The notes under the pieces are model-generated. The model saw only the letters and a program-made list of their open reading frames with translations. It made no database searches and was not told the origin of the DNA. Shown here in pieces: positions 1-10,810 of a stretch of 64,000 bases of DNA. The DNA is taken from NCBI GenBank assembly GCA_932294295.1, contig OW028579.1:32313250-32377249 (forward strand), read 5' to 3'. How positions within the stretch are numbered: the first letter of the stretch is position 1; every line of letters begins with the position of its first letter. The position numbers were made by a program, and so were the translations under genes. Source of the DNA: Alitta virens. Lineage: Eukaryota; Annelida; Polychaeta; Phyllodocida; Nereididae.

Positions 1-190
1 AGCACACCATGTAGTTTATCAAGTCACCAGTGCAGAGGTTGCACACGCAATACAGATAAAACAATTACAACAGCTATACGATCCCATAAATATGCAGTGA
101 TTTAATACTGGAGTATGAATTGGTAAATACTATTGTACACTGTAGAAGTTTGTGGACTTCTGTATGCAAGCAATGAAGAATGTCACTGCA

Positions 191-320
191 TCACAATTGT
201 ATGAATGTCACAGACTCTCAAAATCATACATGATTCACAATTGTATGAATGTCACAGACTCTCAAAATCATACATGCATCACAATTGTATGAATGTCACA
301 CTCTCTCAAAATCATACATC
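191..320. repeat. 44-bp tandem repeat, three copies
   Basis: Units begin at 191, 235 and 279, each starting TCACAATTGTATGAATGTCA, so the period is exactly 44 bp. The third unit has small changes (CACTCTCTC for CAGACTCTC). The open frame across it is only the translated repeat. Confidence 0.9.
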
Positions 321-488
321 TTATATCACGTTAACTATACGATGGGAACTACCAAAGGTATATCAGATTTTTTCTCACCAGAACAACTCAATGCTGTCTG
401 AATCATCATTTGCCATTCAAGTTATATAGTATCCCCAATATCATTCCATCTGACCGACTGACTGACTGGCAATATTATAAAACATTTA

Positions 489-545
489 GGTGGGGTCTTT
501 TACTTGCCTCAGCATAGACACCAAGTACAAGGGACCGCCAATTAG
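489..545 (-). mobile_element. SINE family A fragment (body only)
   Basis: The sequence GGTCTTTTACTTGCCTCAGC followed by ACACCAAGTACAAGGGACC matches the body of the full-length minus-strand SINE at 59483-59770. The tRNA head and the 3' tail are missing. Confidence 0.7.
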
Positions 546-1056
546 AGTATCTACAGTACCACTCCATTCACATGGAACTTGACATGAAGTTACACAACAA
601 AACACTGGGATTTATAAAGTTCATTTCAATAGAAACAAAAACTATTTGCTACTGATAGGTTGTTCTCCTGTCACAATATCATACTACTGTTTGCTAAAAT
701 CCAATCAGCTACTGGGAGGAAACTAATCTTCCTTGAATGTAAGCAATCCTCTGTGGAGGAAAGAAATGTAAAAACACAAGGAGAAAAATTTTCTTCAGAG
801 GTCTACTTATCATGAGGGGGCTCCAAGTTGATTGATGTAGAGACAGGAAGACAGGCGGGTCAAAAGAGGGTAAAAAAATATCACCCCAAAGATGATTGAC
901 AGCTCAACGAGTCCCAAGGTCTAAGGAGAGGACCCAAGATCATTTGGAGAACCAATCAAAGGGATGAGGAAACAACCAAATTCCTTGACTTGAGAATAAT
1001 ATGGGGAAATAAGTATTCAAGGGAGAAGAGCTGCCACATATTGATTGATCAATTAA

Positions 1057-1129
1057 AATCAATCAATCAATCAATCAATCAATCTGTCACTCAGTCACTC
1101 AGTCAGTCACTCAGTCACTCAGTCACTAA
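1057..1129. repeat. AATC tetranucleotide array running into CAGTCACT repeat
   Basis: About seven AATC units are followed by CAGTCACT-type octamer repeats to about 1129. It is a simple-sequence tract with no coding potential. Confidence 0.9.
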
Positions 1130-1557
1130 GTATTCTATTTAGTCGCTTGCATAATTAATTGTTATCCTATTTATGTTCCCTTTCCCTCTCAATTTGTTAA
1201 ATAAAAGAGACAACACAATAGAATAAAATGAAATAAAATGCAATACAATACAACTATAATATAATACCTCGTTATAATATTTAAGACAGTACAAAACAAG
1301 GATGAAACAGGACATATACGACTAACAGCTAAACATGTCAAATACATTAGATAAGTCAATATAAATAAACTTTAAATAAACTTCGTAGAGAATCAGAATT
1401 TAGAACCACAATTGCTTTTTATTTGAGACAAACTTATAATAGCCCAAAATTTCATGCTATATTAACATTAAGAGTAAATTGTACAAGTAAACCTCATTTT
1501 CCCAGACAGACGCCTCTTCTCTTTTGGCAGCAGATGAAAGCCAAGAAATTCTGAGTT

Positions 1558-1609
1558 TGACCTTCAAGGTCAGGAAAGTTACGACCCCAATTTCAAGGTC
1601 AAAGGGTCA
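1558..1609. promoter_or_regulatory. Nuclear-receptor half-site cluster
   Basis: TGACCTTCAAGGTCA at 1558-1572 is a perfect palindrome of the extended AGGTCA half-site (SF-1/ERR type, TCAAGGTCA). Twenty bases on, TCAAGGTCAAAGGGTCA (1593-1609) carries an extended half-site plus a GGGTCA half-site in direct orientation with a 2-base spacer. Four half-sites in 52 bp is more than expected in 36% GC DNA. The motif identity is known; binding is inference. Confidence 0.4.
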
Positions 1610-1964
1610 GGCAGGAACACAGCACAAATCATCCTATATTCATAGTCCTCTACTTTTCTCAATTGCTTTATTGACCACATCAAAGCAATGGAGGGAAACA
1701 TGCTTTGGGCATCAGGGGATTAACTTCCAAAGCAACGCAGATGCAGTATCACCTAGTCCACTGACATGTTGGTGGAGGGTATATGTATCATACACAATAT
1801 TCACAGTACATTAGATTGTGTATGTTAAATGGTGCATTTATCATTTCATGTGGCAACTTTGGTATGGTGTCTAAATGGCAAAACAGCTTAACAGTATTTT
1901 GCTGTTTGGTATAATAACATACCTTGTTGCACGTTACCATTTCTACGCTGTTTAGTTTAAAGAG

Positions 1965-2117
1965 CCGAATTAGGCCAGATTCAGATTCAGATTAATTTAT
2001 TATGCCTACTATTATAACAAAAACATCTTTAAAAAATACAGAGATTTTCATTTACTAAAATATTGAGCAGGGTGACTCCTCCAAGATAATCATGTCATCA
2101 CTGCCGAGGGGCCACCC
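1965..2117 (-). mobile_element. Repeat family F copy (SINE-like, AATAAA plus TGAATC tail)
   Basis: Read on the minus strand it starts GTGGGTGGCCCCTCGGCAG, continues through GAGGAGTCACCCTGCTCAAT, and ends AATAAATTAATCTGAATC with a repeated TGAATC tail. The same order occurs at 60183-60320 (-), and the head alone at 59765-59830 (+). A head resembling the tRNA-like start of SINE A and a polyadenylation-like 3' tail suggest a retroposon. The family name is mine. Confidence 0.65.
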
Positions 2118-2777
2118 ACAAACCAACACTAACTATAGAAAATTACAATGATGTCAGTGCCTGGAGTCCGTAATCATAGAATCGTAATATTATTGATTCT
2201 ATGGTCTGTGGTCACCTTATTTTACTTGTGATTGATTTGGTTAAATTCCATTAAAATTTCGCATGTCTACACCTTGTGGTATTCCACTTGCATTATGTTT
2301 CTACGTGTCATTTAAACATAGTGAAGAAACGGCATGATGTAAAAGCTTGGATTTGTCCTCTTAACAAACATCACGAAACCATGGCATGCAATAAATCATA
2401 TATCTCTCATTAAAGATGCTCAAAGTGTGAGTATATCTTGTGCATAAAGCAGTATTGAACTGCTGATGTGCAGAGCTGTATTCAGATAACTTGCACACAC
2501 GACTTCAGACTCTAAGTTTACCCAAGGCAATTTAACTTCATCAAAAGCGTCATTCCTTTCTTCTCATTAAACAAGAACAGAGGGAGTTAAAAGACAATTA
2601 GTTCAAAACACAAAATTCATTTCATACCACATTAGGCACCTATCTTTTGATCTTGGAAAAGCAAACCCGACCTAGCTATCATGCAATTCCTTGAAATAGC
2701 TTCAAGCCAGACTGTAAAAAATTGTGTATATTCAGATAGCAAGAAAGATGTTTTGCCTTGCCGCCTGGCATGCTTAC

Positions 2778-2853
2778 CAGACTCGCGGACAGCGGTGAGA
2801 ACCAGACAGGTTTCAAACAAACACATCGTGATGGTCGACAACAACACGTACAT
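2778..2853 (-). CDS. Candidate internal exon, 76 bp, unrecognised
   Basis: This 76-bp segment has about 52% GC in an AT-rich region. On the minus strand it is preceded by a pyrimidine-rich acceptor (GTGTGCTTACTAG) and followed by a near-consensus donor (TCTG then GTAAGC). Frame 1 reads MYVLLSTITMCLFETCLVLT and on for 25 codons plus one base. A second frame is also open and cysteine-rich (CTCCCRPSRCVC). It lies on the same strand as the signal-peptide exon at 26577-26762, about 24 kb downstream, so it could belong to that gene, but nothing proves the link. No protein family is recognised. Confidence 0.33.
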
Positions 2854-2967
2854 CTAGTAAGCACACATTTATAATTGTGCATATAACCGGTTTTAATAAT
2901 CAGTTAAGTTCATCACAATTTCCTGTACATTGGGTATTAGATCAGTCATCGTGTGATCATATTCATC

Positions 2968-3222
2968 TGTCTAGCTGTCTGGCTATTTGTCATTCTATCC
3001 AACAGACTGACTGACTAACTGACTAGCTGACTGACTGACTGACTGACTGACAGCCTGAAAGCCTGACTGACTAGCTAACTATTTATCTGTCTGTCAAGCT
3101 GTCTAGCTGTCTTGTTGCCTAGCTGTCTTTCTATCTATATCTATCCATCCATCCATCAATCTGTCTATCCCTACATCAATCAATCAATCAATCCGTCTGT
3201 CTATCTATCTATCTATCTATTT
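2968..3222. repeat. Compound tetranucleotide microsatellite (CTGA, CTGT, ATCC, CAAT, TATC)
   Basis: Successive blocks of CTGA, CTGT, ATCC, CAAT and TATC units grade into each other by single-base changes, as expected for a mutating array. The open frame starting near 3112 is the translated repeat. Confidence 0.9.
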
Positions 3223-3399
3223 CCCTCATTTCCCATTCCTTTTTGTACTCTCCGTGAACTCATTTGTTTCCATTTCTTTTCCTCATCTCCTTTCCAATCC
3301 TCTCATTTCATTTTCCTTTCAAACTTTGACAATGTCTTCGACCTGCAATCCATTCTTCACCCAAATCAACCAATTAAAAAATCATCCGCTTGTCTGTAG

Positions 3400-3660
3400 A
3401 CAATTCTTCTTCGGCTTGGGCCAGCCTTAATGTAGAATTCATGCTCTAGACCAAACTCCACAGCCCCCGGAGACCTGTTTAAGGAATCCACCATTCTTAA
3501 TAGACACTACACAAACTTCCACTTTTCGGGGACAATATAATGACCAGCCCCTGAGATGGAAACACCAGTCTACTCTTGACAAACAAGCCTCCTCTAAGTG
3601 GTGCATATTAGATTAATGGAAAACAACACTTCGTGGATGAAATGCAACACTGAACTGAAA
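3400..3660. other. GC-richer non-coding block
   Basis: The composition here is clearly richer in G and C than its flanks and the sequence is of high complexity. No frame of useful length, splice pair or repeat match is visible. It could be a conserved regulatory block or an untranslated exon. Cross-species alignment would decide. Confidence 0.2.
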
Positions 3661-6265
3661 GTGCCTGGGTCAAAAGTGCCCATTTCAGGCTGAGGTATAC
3701 AGTTCAGATTTGAAAGAATCCATCAATTGCATTTGCGGTATACAGTATACAAAGTTCATATATCATAATTTGGAAAACATTTGAGAGTAATTGAGAAAGT
3801 CTAACTACAAAACTTACATAGTTATAGCATAAGTAAACAGCTTAATATACAAGTGTACGTCACTAATTTTTAAACATGTTCTCCAATAGACCACTGCAAC
3901 ATATAGATGTACTAGTTCAATTCAATAAAACTGCAGTACAGAACAAATTAACTGCAGTAAAAAACAAACTTATGATTAGTATCCTTTCAATCACTACAAT
4001 GGCATCTAAAATCATTATTTAATTTTAGACCAAGGGAAGTGGTCATTGATTTGAAACTTAGATCAGGTCTATGCATCCATATTACAAAATGCATTTTTGG
4101 ATTGTCCCAAAATGTTGAAGCCTAAAATTGCATGAAACTGGAACACCCAAGATACTTTGGTGGAAAATAGGACTAATTGACAGCCTCATCATTAGCTATG
4201 TCATGGGGAGACCTACAATGAATAAACAATTTCAACTTCTATCAGAAGCAATATAGAGTCTCTAATAATACATTTTTACAATTTTGACAAATTTCCTTCA
4301 CATCCAGCGGATTAGTAATGAGAAAACCGGAGCAATTCTGACCGAGAAAAGCTGCAATCAGCTAAATTTCCAACATTGTTTGGGCCCACATGCTTTGAGA
4401 GTGGGATTAGGAAATAATTGAAAATTTGGAAGAGGCCAAAAACATGATCTTTTCTGAAAATTGCTTTCTTTTTTTAATACGATTAGACGTTGATCCTTTA
4501 GAGATATTGAACAAAAAATTCATCTTGTGACATTTTTCATAGATTATGAGATAAGGTTTAATCTGAAAAATCTTCCAAATTCTGCTGGCCATGGAGAGAA
4601 GGCATCACGCTGGCTCTGCTTCAAGTACTACTCCATCAATCCAGCAATAACTTTATCAGAACCAAAACAGGTCATTAAAACGATTTTCTCAGTTTTAAAT
4701 CATTGTTTTCAACTATCCATCGGATTTCAATCAGTTGCCTAACATTTTTTTAGATGCATGAGAGATTAGGAAAGAGTTCGCCTGATTTATCGTAGGAAAC
4801 AGACGGAGCCTTAAAAGGCAATTAATAATTGTGGAGGAAAGATTGTGACGTCATAATAACAGATGGCTAGTGTTACTGCTGATTGGTCCTATTGTGTGGA
4901 GGGGTGCCGTGTTAAAAGTATGAAGAAATTGAAGGATTGATGGTGTTCATTTGGCTGTTTGGTTGGTTTTTTTTGGTTTGGTTATTTGGATCGGTTATGT
5001 GGATCGGTTGTCGGTTTTTGTTCGCTGGCATGTTGGTCTGCCTAGCTCAGCCATCTAAAAGCTCTTTGAAAAGACCCAACTTCCATTTCAAAAACGAACA
5101 AGTATGAATTTATAAAAGCACTTCCAGGGTTTATATAATTATAATTGCAATTTCCCGGATCGATGTTTTCGTGATCCCCTTCGAGGCCTATAAGTTCTAA
5201 AAGAAAGCACTTATCGAGTAATTTATGATCCCTGTATGAACATTAATGACATCGCCTACATGTAGGCCTACAGTTGTGCTTTTTTTTTAACAATGGCAAT
5301 AATTGGAATCATCAACCACTGTAAAAATAGCCTAGTGGTGCTTTCGGATAAACTCTTTTAAAGTGCCCTAGTTGTCAACAATAGTAACAGCACGGCCACA
5401 ATTGCCAATATTTACAACCGCAGCGGTTCACTATTAATCATAAAGTTAAAAGCATATATATATATGTTTATTGCTGTAGACACACATAATGCATTACAAT
5501 ATATTTGCAAAATATAAGTTAAATTCAAATTGCAAAATAACAAAATTTTATAAATAATCAATCAAATAGTGCAAAAGTATTAAATCAAAGTGTCAGTGTG
5601 TGAATCTGGATCCACATAAAGTTCATATGCTTTTAAGCATCTTGATCTGTTGTGAATCATTACTAAAGTATGTGCTGTATATTTCCAGGTTGATACAGTG
5701 TATACCTTCGAAACTCTTCATTGGACTCGACTGCACACTTAATAATATCAAGCATTGTAAACATTTAAGAAAAAATGTCAATCATGTGCCAATGATATTA
5801 TTTGATATAAAGAAGTGCCAAAATTGGTTAGATATGACCACACCCTATATTGGCAATCAAACCTGTCCCTCCAAATATTAGATTGAAGACACAGGATGGG
5901 AACTGACATTAGACCTATTACAATGCCAACTTTTCAACTTACCGATTGCATATTGGAGCAACAATCGATCAAAAGCAGATAATACGTGGGAAAAATAAAC
6001 AAGAAATATCATGAGCAAGAACAGTATAACTGATATTGGATGGGTAGCTTAATTGGCTGGATTTATGCATTCTGACTGGCGTGTTTCGTAATTAATAGCA
6101 CAACGCAGGATTAATACGTCATTCAGCCAACAAGCGAATGATCAATCTGTCAATCAACCAATAAATCTATCAAAAGATTTATCTATTCACACAATATACA
6201 CTGGTAATCATATCAAAACACTCCCAATATCATGAACAAAACTCTCAAATATACAATGGAATTAT
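3661..6265. other. Non-coding tract with one possible regulatory block
   Basis: No supportable gene is present. The exception to plain AT-rich sequence is 4801-4915, which holds TTAATAATTG (homeodomain-like), a perfect CRE (TGACGTCA, 4846-4853) and an inverted CCAAT box (GATTGGTC, about 4881). At 5940 a perfect donor-like GTAAGT on the minus strand follows a short hydrophobic open stretch, but no good acceptor accompanies it. TATA runs occur at 5452-5466. Confidence 0.3.
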
Positions 6266-6267
6266 TC

Positions 6268-6371
6268 TATTATATTATATTATATTATATTATATTATAC
6301 TACATTATATTATATTATATTATATTATATTATATTATATTATATTATTATATTATATTATATTATATTAC
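6268..6371. repeat. ATTAT pentanucleotide microsatellite
   Basis: About 104 bp of nearly pure TATAT/ATTAT pentamer repeat, with one TACTACATTATA interruption near 6300. Confidence 0.95.
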
Positions 6372-6639
6372 ATTCAAGACACTCTGATCCCTAATGCTTG
6401 TGTATACTCCTATTCATTGAGACCCAAATTGAATACGACTTCACTGTAGAAGACACCTAAAAAAAGCCAGTTAGGTTTTCGAATACCATTAAACCATTGT
6501 CAAACACAAAAACAAGATACAAAATTACCATGAACATTAACTTATCCAAAAAAAGTCCTCAATAGTACATATAGCTTTATACCATATTCCATACCCAATG
6601 TAAACTCTTCTGAAGTGTCCGTGTGGTTGGCAAACATGG

Positions 6640-6925
6640 CAGTAATCTTACAATTACCTACATCTACAACCGCAGCGGTTACAACAGCATTTAATTTCAT
6701 CTAATTAGACCAATATTCAGAGACAACCGTCATTTCTCAGTCCTGTTTTTGCCCTCATTATAGGGACCACCTCACTAAAAAAGTCCACACTGACAAATTA
6801 TTATATTCCAGGCACTGTAACTCATCGCACTATCAAAACCACCTCACTATTAAGACCAGTATGCAGAGATAACCATCAGTGCAATTCTCCATTTATCAGT
6901 CCTGTTTTTGCCCTGAATTTCCCTG
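6640..6925. repeat. Diverged direct duplication (two ~150-bp units)
   Basis: The string CAGTCCTGTTTTTGCCCT occurs at about 6737 and 6898, each preceded by a GAGA(C/T)AACC(G/A)TCA segment. The first unit also contains CTACAACCGCAGCGGTT, which recurs near 5410. Phrases such as TAGGGACCACCTCACTA reappear around 43323, so this is probably a diverged dispersed repeat. Confidence 0.45.
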
Positions 6926-6950
6926 CAGCAGCAGCAGCAGCAGCAGCAGC
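6925..6950. repeat. CAG trinucleotide run
   Basis: 26 bases of uninterrupted GCA/CAG. A short minus-strand frame reads it as poly-alanine, but that frame has no other coding character. Confidence 0.95.
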
Positions 6951-7085
6951 ATTCACAGTTATGATCCATTGCCGGATCAGCATAGATTTGTCAGAGGTGT
7001 TATGAATCACAGGAGGATGACATGAAATACACCTAATGCAAATAGATTGCTCCCTCACTGTGCAAACCGCAGACACATAGGCCTA

Positions 7086-8214
7086 TGCTTATGAATTATG
7101 GAGAATTACTGCTCCTAATAGGAGTGTGTTTAAGATGGGAGCCTGTTGTTGTGGATTCGCTGGATGTATCAATTGGTTTACAGTCTCCTATGTTTAGTAA
7201 ATATGCACTTTAGGAAGTAAAAATGGGTTAAATGGCTGATATACCTACACACATTCTAAAATATGTAAACATCGTATAGATTTAATTCGTAAAAATGTCC
7301 AAATCAGCCTTAACACATAGTATAACTGACAATATAATCATTCATATATAGATGTGTAAATATATTAATACTTTGAAAATGTTCAAACCAGCCTATATAC
7401 AAAGTAAAACTAATAATTAATGTAAGTATTTAGATATCAATGTGAGTATAAATTCGCAAATTAACCTATACAAAAACACAATGAGGCCCACATAGTTAAA
7501 ATGTATAATGAAATACTTACTATATATTGCAAATATAGTGAATTGATTTCTTGCATAACTCTTTTATTTTTTTACATAATTATTATTATATGCAACATTA
7601 TACATATTCATTCTACTTCGGTGCAAGTTCATGCTTATTACTGAAATATGATGCCATCAATGCAACAATGGTGTAGTGACGTCATCCTATTGTTGTTTTT
7701 TATGTTTCCACTGTCGTAGTGCCTCCAGACCTGTAGGATTTATTACTTTTTTCTCACCATTAAGCATTAGAATCACATCAGTTCATTCAGTTCATTGATT
7801 TTAAATACCACAAAAACATCACATAAAGTGAGTCTGCGGTCTGGTAGATTATCCCATTCATTTCCTGATGTCGAACAATGGATATCAATTCATCCTTTTG
7901 ATGTGAAAATTTTGAACATTTCAACCATGTTTCATAATCTTTATAATTTTCATAATCATATTGGTGCATTGCATCACATTGATTATTTGCTGTCTACTAA
8001 CATTCTCTTTGCATTTTGAAAGCAATCATAACTAATGACAAGAACATCATGCTCCCATGGTAACCATTTAAACCCATTGGGATTTTCACCAATTTCACAA
8101 AACCTTGGCAACGATTCGATTCAATCTCTGTTCAGCACAATAGCCCGAGACTACAGTTTACAATTTTCTTGTATTGTTTATAATACTATTCTCCAACTTG
8201 TATTGAAAAGCAAA
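7086..8214. other. AT-rich tract, no gene seen
   Basis: This is plain AT-rich DNA with a TAGGCCTA palindrome at 7078-7085 on its edge and a perfect CRE (TGACGTCA) at 7677-7684. Both strands have short chance frames around 7787-8019. Confidence 0.5.
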
Positions 8215-8345
8215 ATGGGGGAAATGTGTAACATGGTGTGGACTCCAAGCCATACCATGTCATCATTATGTCTGCTTCTGGTAGCTAGTCATATAAGCTG
8301 GCTAAGCTTCACACCAATAGCTTTGACTCCTATGAGACATTGTCA
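8215..8345 (+). mobile_element. SINE family A, type-1 tail, 5'-truncated
   Basis: Begins in the body (GAAATGTGTAACATGGTG) and runs through CATCATTATGTCTGCTTCTG and AGCTAGTCATATAAGCTGGC to GAGACATTG. This matches the copies at 9291, 14981, 39503 and 52194. The overlapping 126-residue open frame is therefore repeat-derived. Confidence 0.75.
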
Positions 8346-8450
8346 TTTTCAAGTGCAAATTATTCTCCACAATAAACATAAAACCATTAGAGTTCTATTC
8401 AAATTGGACAGATAGTTTGACAGAGGCAGATAGACAAATTTGAGGAGTTT

Positions 8451-8474
8451 GGGGGGGGGGGGGGGGGGAGGGGG
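8451..8474. repeat. Poly-G run
   Basis: Eighteen consecutive G (8451-8468) followed by AGGGGG. It has quadruplex-forming potential. Length calls in such runs are prone to sequencing error. Confidence 0.9.
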
Positions 8475-9290
8475 CTAAGACAGATAACAAAAAGACATTA
8501 AACATGAGCTAAAACAACCAATCTTAAACTAAATGTTTGGTTCTAACTTCAAATTGGGTTATGTTTTATAAAAACAGAAAATTAATCCTGTATTTTTCTT
8601 GCAAAATCTTTTAGAGAATCTAAAGAAACATTATAATTCCAACGGTGCAAAATATCCATCTTTGTACAAATATATCATTTTAGTAAAACAACACAACATT
8701 ATTGTTTTTGTTACAGCAATATAATACTTGTCTTTGTATAAAATTATCATATGTATATTGATCATATTTTTAACGTTGCTGGAAATCAGATGAATTTCAA
8801 ATAGTTGTACAAGTATACATTTGAAACATGTTTTCAACATCAACTAACTCCACAGAAGACCTTATTTGAAAATGGATTATTTGTGATATGAAATCTAATG
8901 CCTTTGAAGCTTACTTTTTATCTGCATAAATCTAAAGAAACTCATATATTGAAACTGTTATGTTTCTTATGTTGTGAATATCTGTTCTGAAAAATGCCAT
9001 TTTTAATGCCTCATGTTCAACAAAACAGCCTCACCAACTGTTGCTGAATATGATTTTTGAGCAGTCTCGTCACATTCAATGTGATCACGATTCAGGCATG
9101 GCATTTGAGAAATATAACTAGGAAATTTTAAACCTCTTTCTCGTGACCATTGCGTTTTACTAATGACTCATTCCATTCAATTTGAAATTAATAACAGCAT
9201 GAATTAGTGTGAATTATTGTCTTGATAATTGAGCCAATTATCTGTGTTGTATAATTACATCAGCTGTTTCACAACAAATACATTATAGCA

Positions 9291-9414
9291 GACCCCACCC
9301 ATGAGGTAAATGTGTAACATGGCATCGACGGTAAGCCTTACCATCTCATCATTTCGTCTACCTCTGGCAGCTGGTCATATAAGCTGAATAGCTTCAGACT
9401 CGTAGCATCAATAT
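9291..9414 (+). mobile_element. SINE family A, type-1 tail, 5'-truncated
   Basis: Starts GACCCCACCCATGAGGTAAA and carries the type-1 tail (CAGCTGGTCATATAAGCTGA, then GCTTCAGACTCGTAGCATCA). The pentanucleotide array at 9415 follows at once, suggesting that it grew from the retroposon 3' end. Confidence 0.75.
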
Positions 9415-9483
9415 AACATAACACAACACAACACAACACAACACAACACAATACAATACAATACAATACAATACAATACAATA
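9415..9483. repeat. ACACA/ATACA pentanucleotide array
   Basis: Seven or so CACAA pentamers followed by seven CAATA pentamers, directly abutting the 3' end of a SINE. Confidence 0.95.
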
Positions 9484-9689
9484 CCATATTTCTATGTAGA
9501 ATACCACGGTATCTTTCAAAGCTGACAGTAAGAGCTCTACACCCACATGGAGCACGGTATTTGCAAAATCTCAATTCACTCAACTTCGTGTGCAAATAAT
9601 ATTCAATTCTGTGAGTCCAACAGAGTTTTTTGGGATAAGGAAAAGTATATCGGCCGAGGCGAATATTGTTTCAGAATCCCACAATACTC

Positions 9690-9900
9690 AATATTGGGCA
9701 ACACACCATCCACCATTGCTTGTATGCTCCACTCAGCTGTACAGTATGCTCTGCAGCCATCTAACAAACACTCCAGCCATCCAACATACAATTTAGCCAT
9801 CCAATATACTCTGCTGCTGTACAACGTATGACCATGCTGGATGACAATGATGCATTCCGATTGGCTGACAGCAGCTGAGTGGAGAATATAGCCAGATGAT
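9690..9900. repeat. Dispersed repeat H, long copy
   Basis: ACACACCATCCACCATTGCT, then three loose about 20-bp units of the CCAGCCATCCAACATACA type, then CATGCTGGATGACAATGATG and GATTGGCTGACAGCAGCTGA. The same order appears at 46915-47102, and the right end alone at 17533-17593. Overlapping open frames on both strands are repeat-derived. Confidence 0.7.
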
Positions 9901-10169
9901 CCCATACATTTTTAGGCGATTCGTGGAACTACTCCTGCATATACGTCAAACCTTTTTAAATGTTTGTCTGTACCTGTCTCTGTTTGTCTATCTCTAGTGC
10001 ATTTTAAAAAACCGTCCTGTACTTTAACTGCCTAACACAGCATCTTTGAAGTAGTGAGCAACTGAAAGATTTATCATAAGCTCCCAAGGTCTCATGACTC
10101 CTGAGTTCATGGACTCAGAGAGAGGAAGTTCCTGGCTAACATATTGGGGAAGACAACCATATAACCTAT

Positions 10170-10206
10170 TTCCGGTCCATGGCTTCCGGTTCACTGCGCA
10201 TGCGCC
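10170..10206. promoter_or_regulatory. ETS/NRF1 promoter-like element
   Basis: Two ETS-type sites (TTCCGG at 10170-10175 and CTTCCGG at 10183-10189, both read ACCGGAA on the minus strand) are followed by TGCGCATGCGCC (10195-10206), which contains the NRF1 palindrome GCGCATGCGC. This combination is typical of TATA-less housekeeping promoters. On the minus strand a short frame starts MNSGVMRPWELMINL about 60 bp away; on the plus strand ATGCGCCTC overlaps the NRF1 site. Neither frame is long enough to call a gene. Confidence 0.4.
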
Positions 10207-10584
10207 TCTATGCCTCTAATCCAATGATCAAAATGACAACATTATGCTTTGGCAGATTTTCCCCCCAGATAAATTTTGACTGCACCAGATAAGCTCTCCG
10301 GCAAAGCATTAAGTCTGTTGACTGTTTCTGTAATGTACTCTGTTGTCCTAATCCTCCATTTTTTTCTCTTTTGTTCTCTTTTGCAACTACAAAGCAGGCT
10401 TTTGTCGGATGTAATGAACTGATGTAATAAATAAAACTCAATAACTCAAGGTAGATATCAGTGAGATGCAAGTTATAAGTGATTGTTATGTCGGGAATGA
10501 TATCATTTAATTTAAATAAATAACTAAATCGCTTGCAACAGTATGTTTCTAGCAATGAATCAAAAATAGTATAACGAAAGAATA

Positions 10585-10810
10585 ATATAATACTTAAGAA
10601 TAATAAGAATTTTACTGCGATATAATAAGAATAATAAGAATATTACTGTGATATAATATCCATTTTACTGCGGTATAATAAGAATAATAAGAATATTACT
10701 GTGATATAATATGCATTTTACTGCGATATAACAAGAATAATAAGAATTTTACAGATATGTAGCAAGAAAAATAAAATTTTACAGTGATTAATAAGAATTC
10801 TACTGTGATA
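10585..10810. repeat. 53-bp minisatellite made of two ~26-bp half-units
   Basis: TATTACTGTGATATAATAT recurs at 10641 and 10694 (period 53). Each unit holds two related halves, one TATTACTGTG and one TTTTACTGCG, joined by AATAATAAGAA. About three diverged units are visible. Confidence 0.85.

Noticed and set aside
191..320. CRISPR-like repeat array
   Set aside because: The 44-bp units are contiguous with no spacers; it is a simple tandem repeat in eukaryotic DNA.
5940..6060. Minus-strand exon ending at a perfect GTAAGT
   Set aside because: The hydrophobic peptide lacks a believable acceptor, and such frames are common in T-rich strands.
8035..8415. 126-codon frame (+)
   Set aside because: Its second half is a truncated SINE A tail found in several other places.
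10208..10555. 115-codon frame (-)
   Set aside because: AT-rich, mixed hydrophobic residues, no domain, and length within chance range. The neighbouring promoter motifs point at it from the wrong side.
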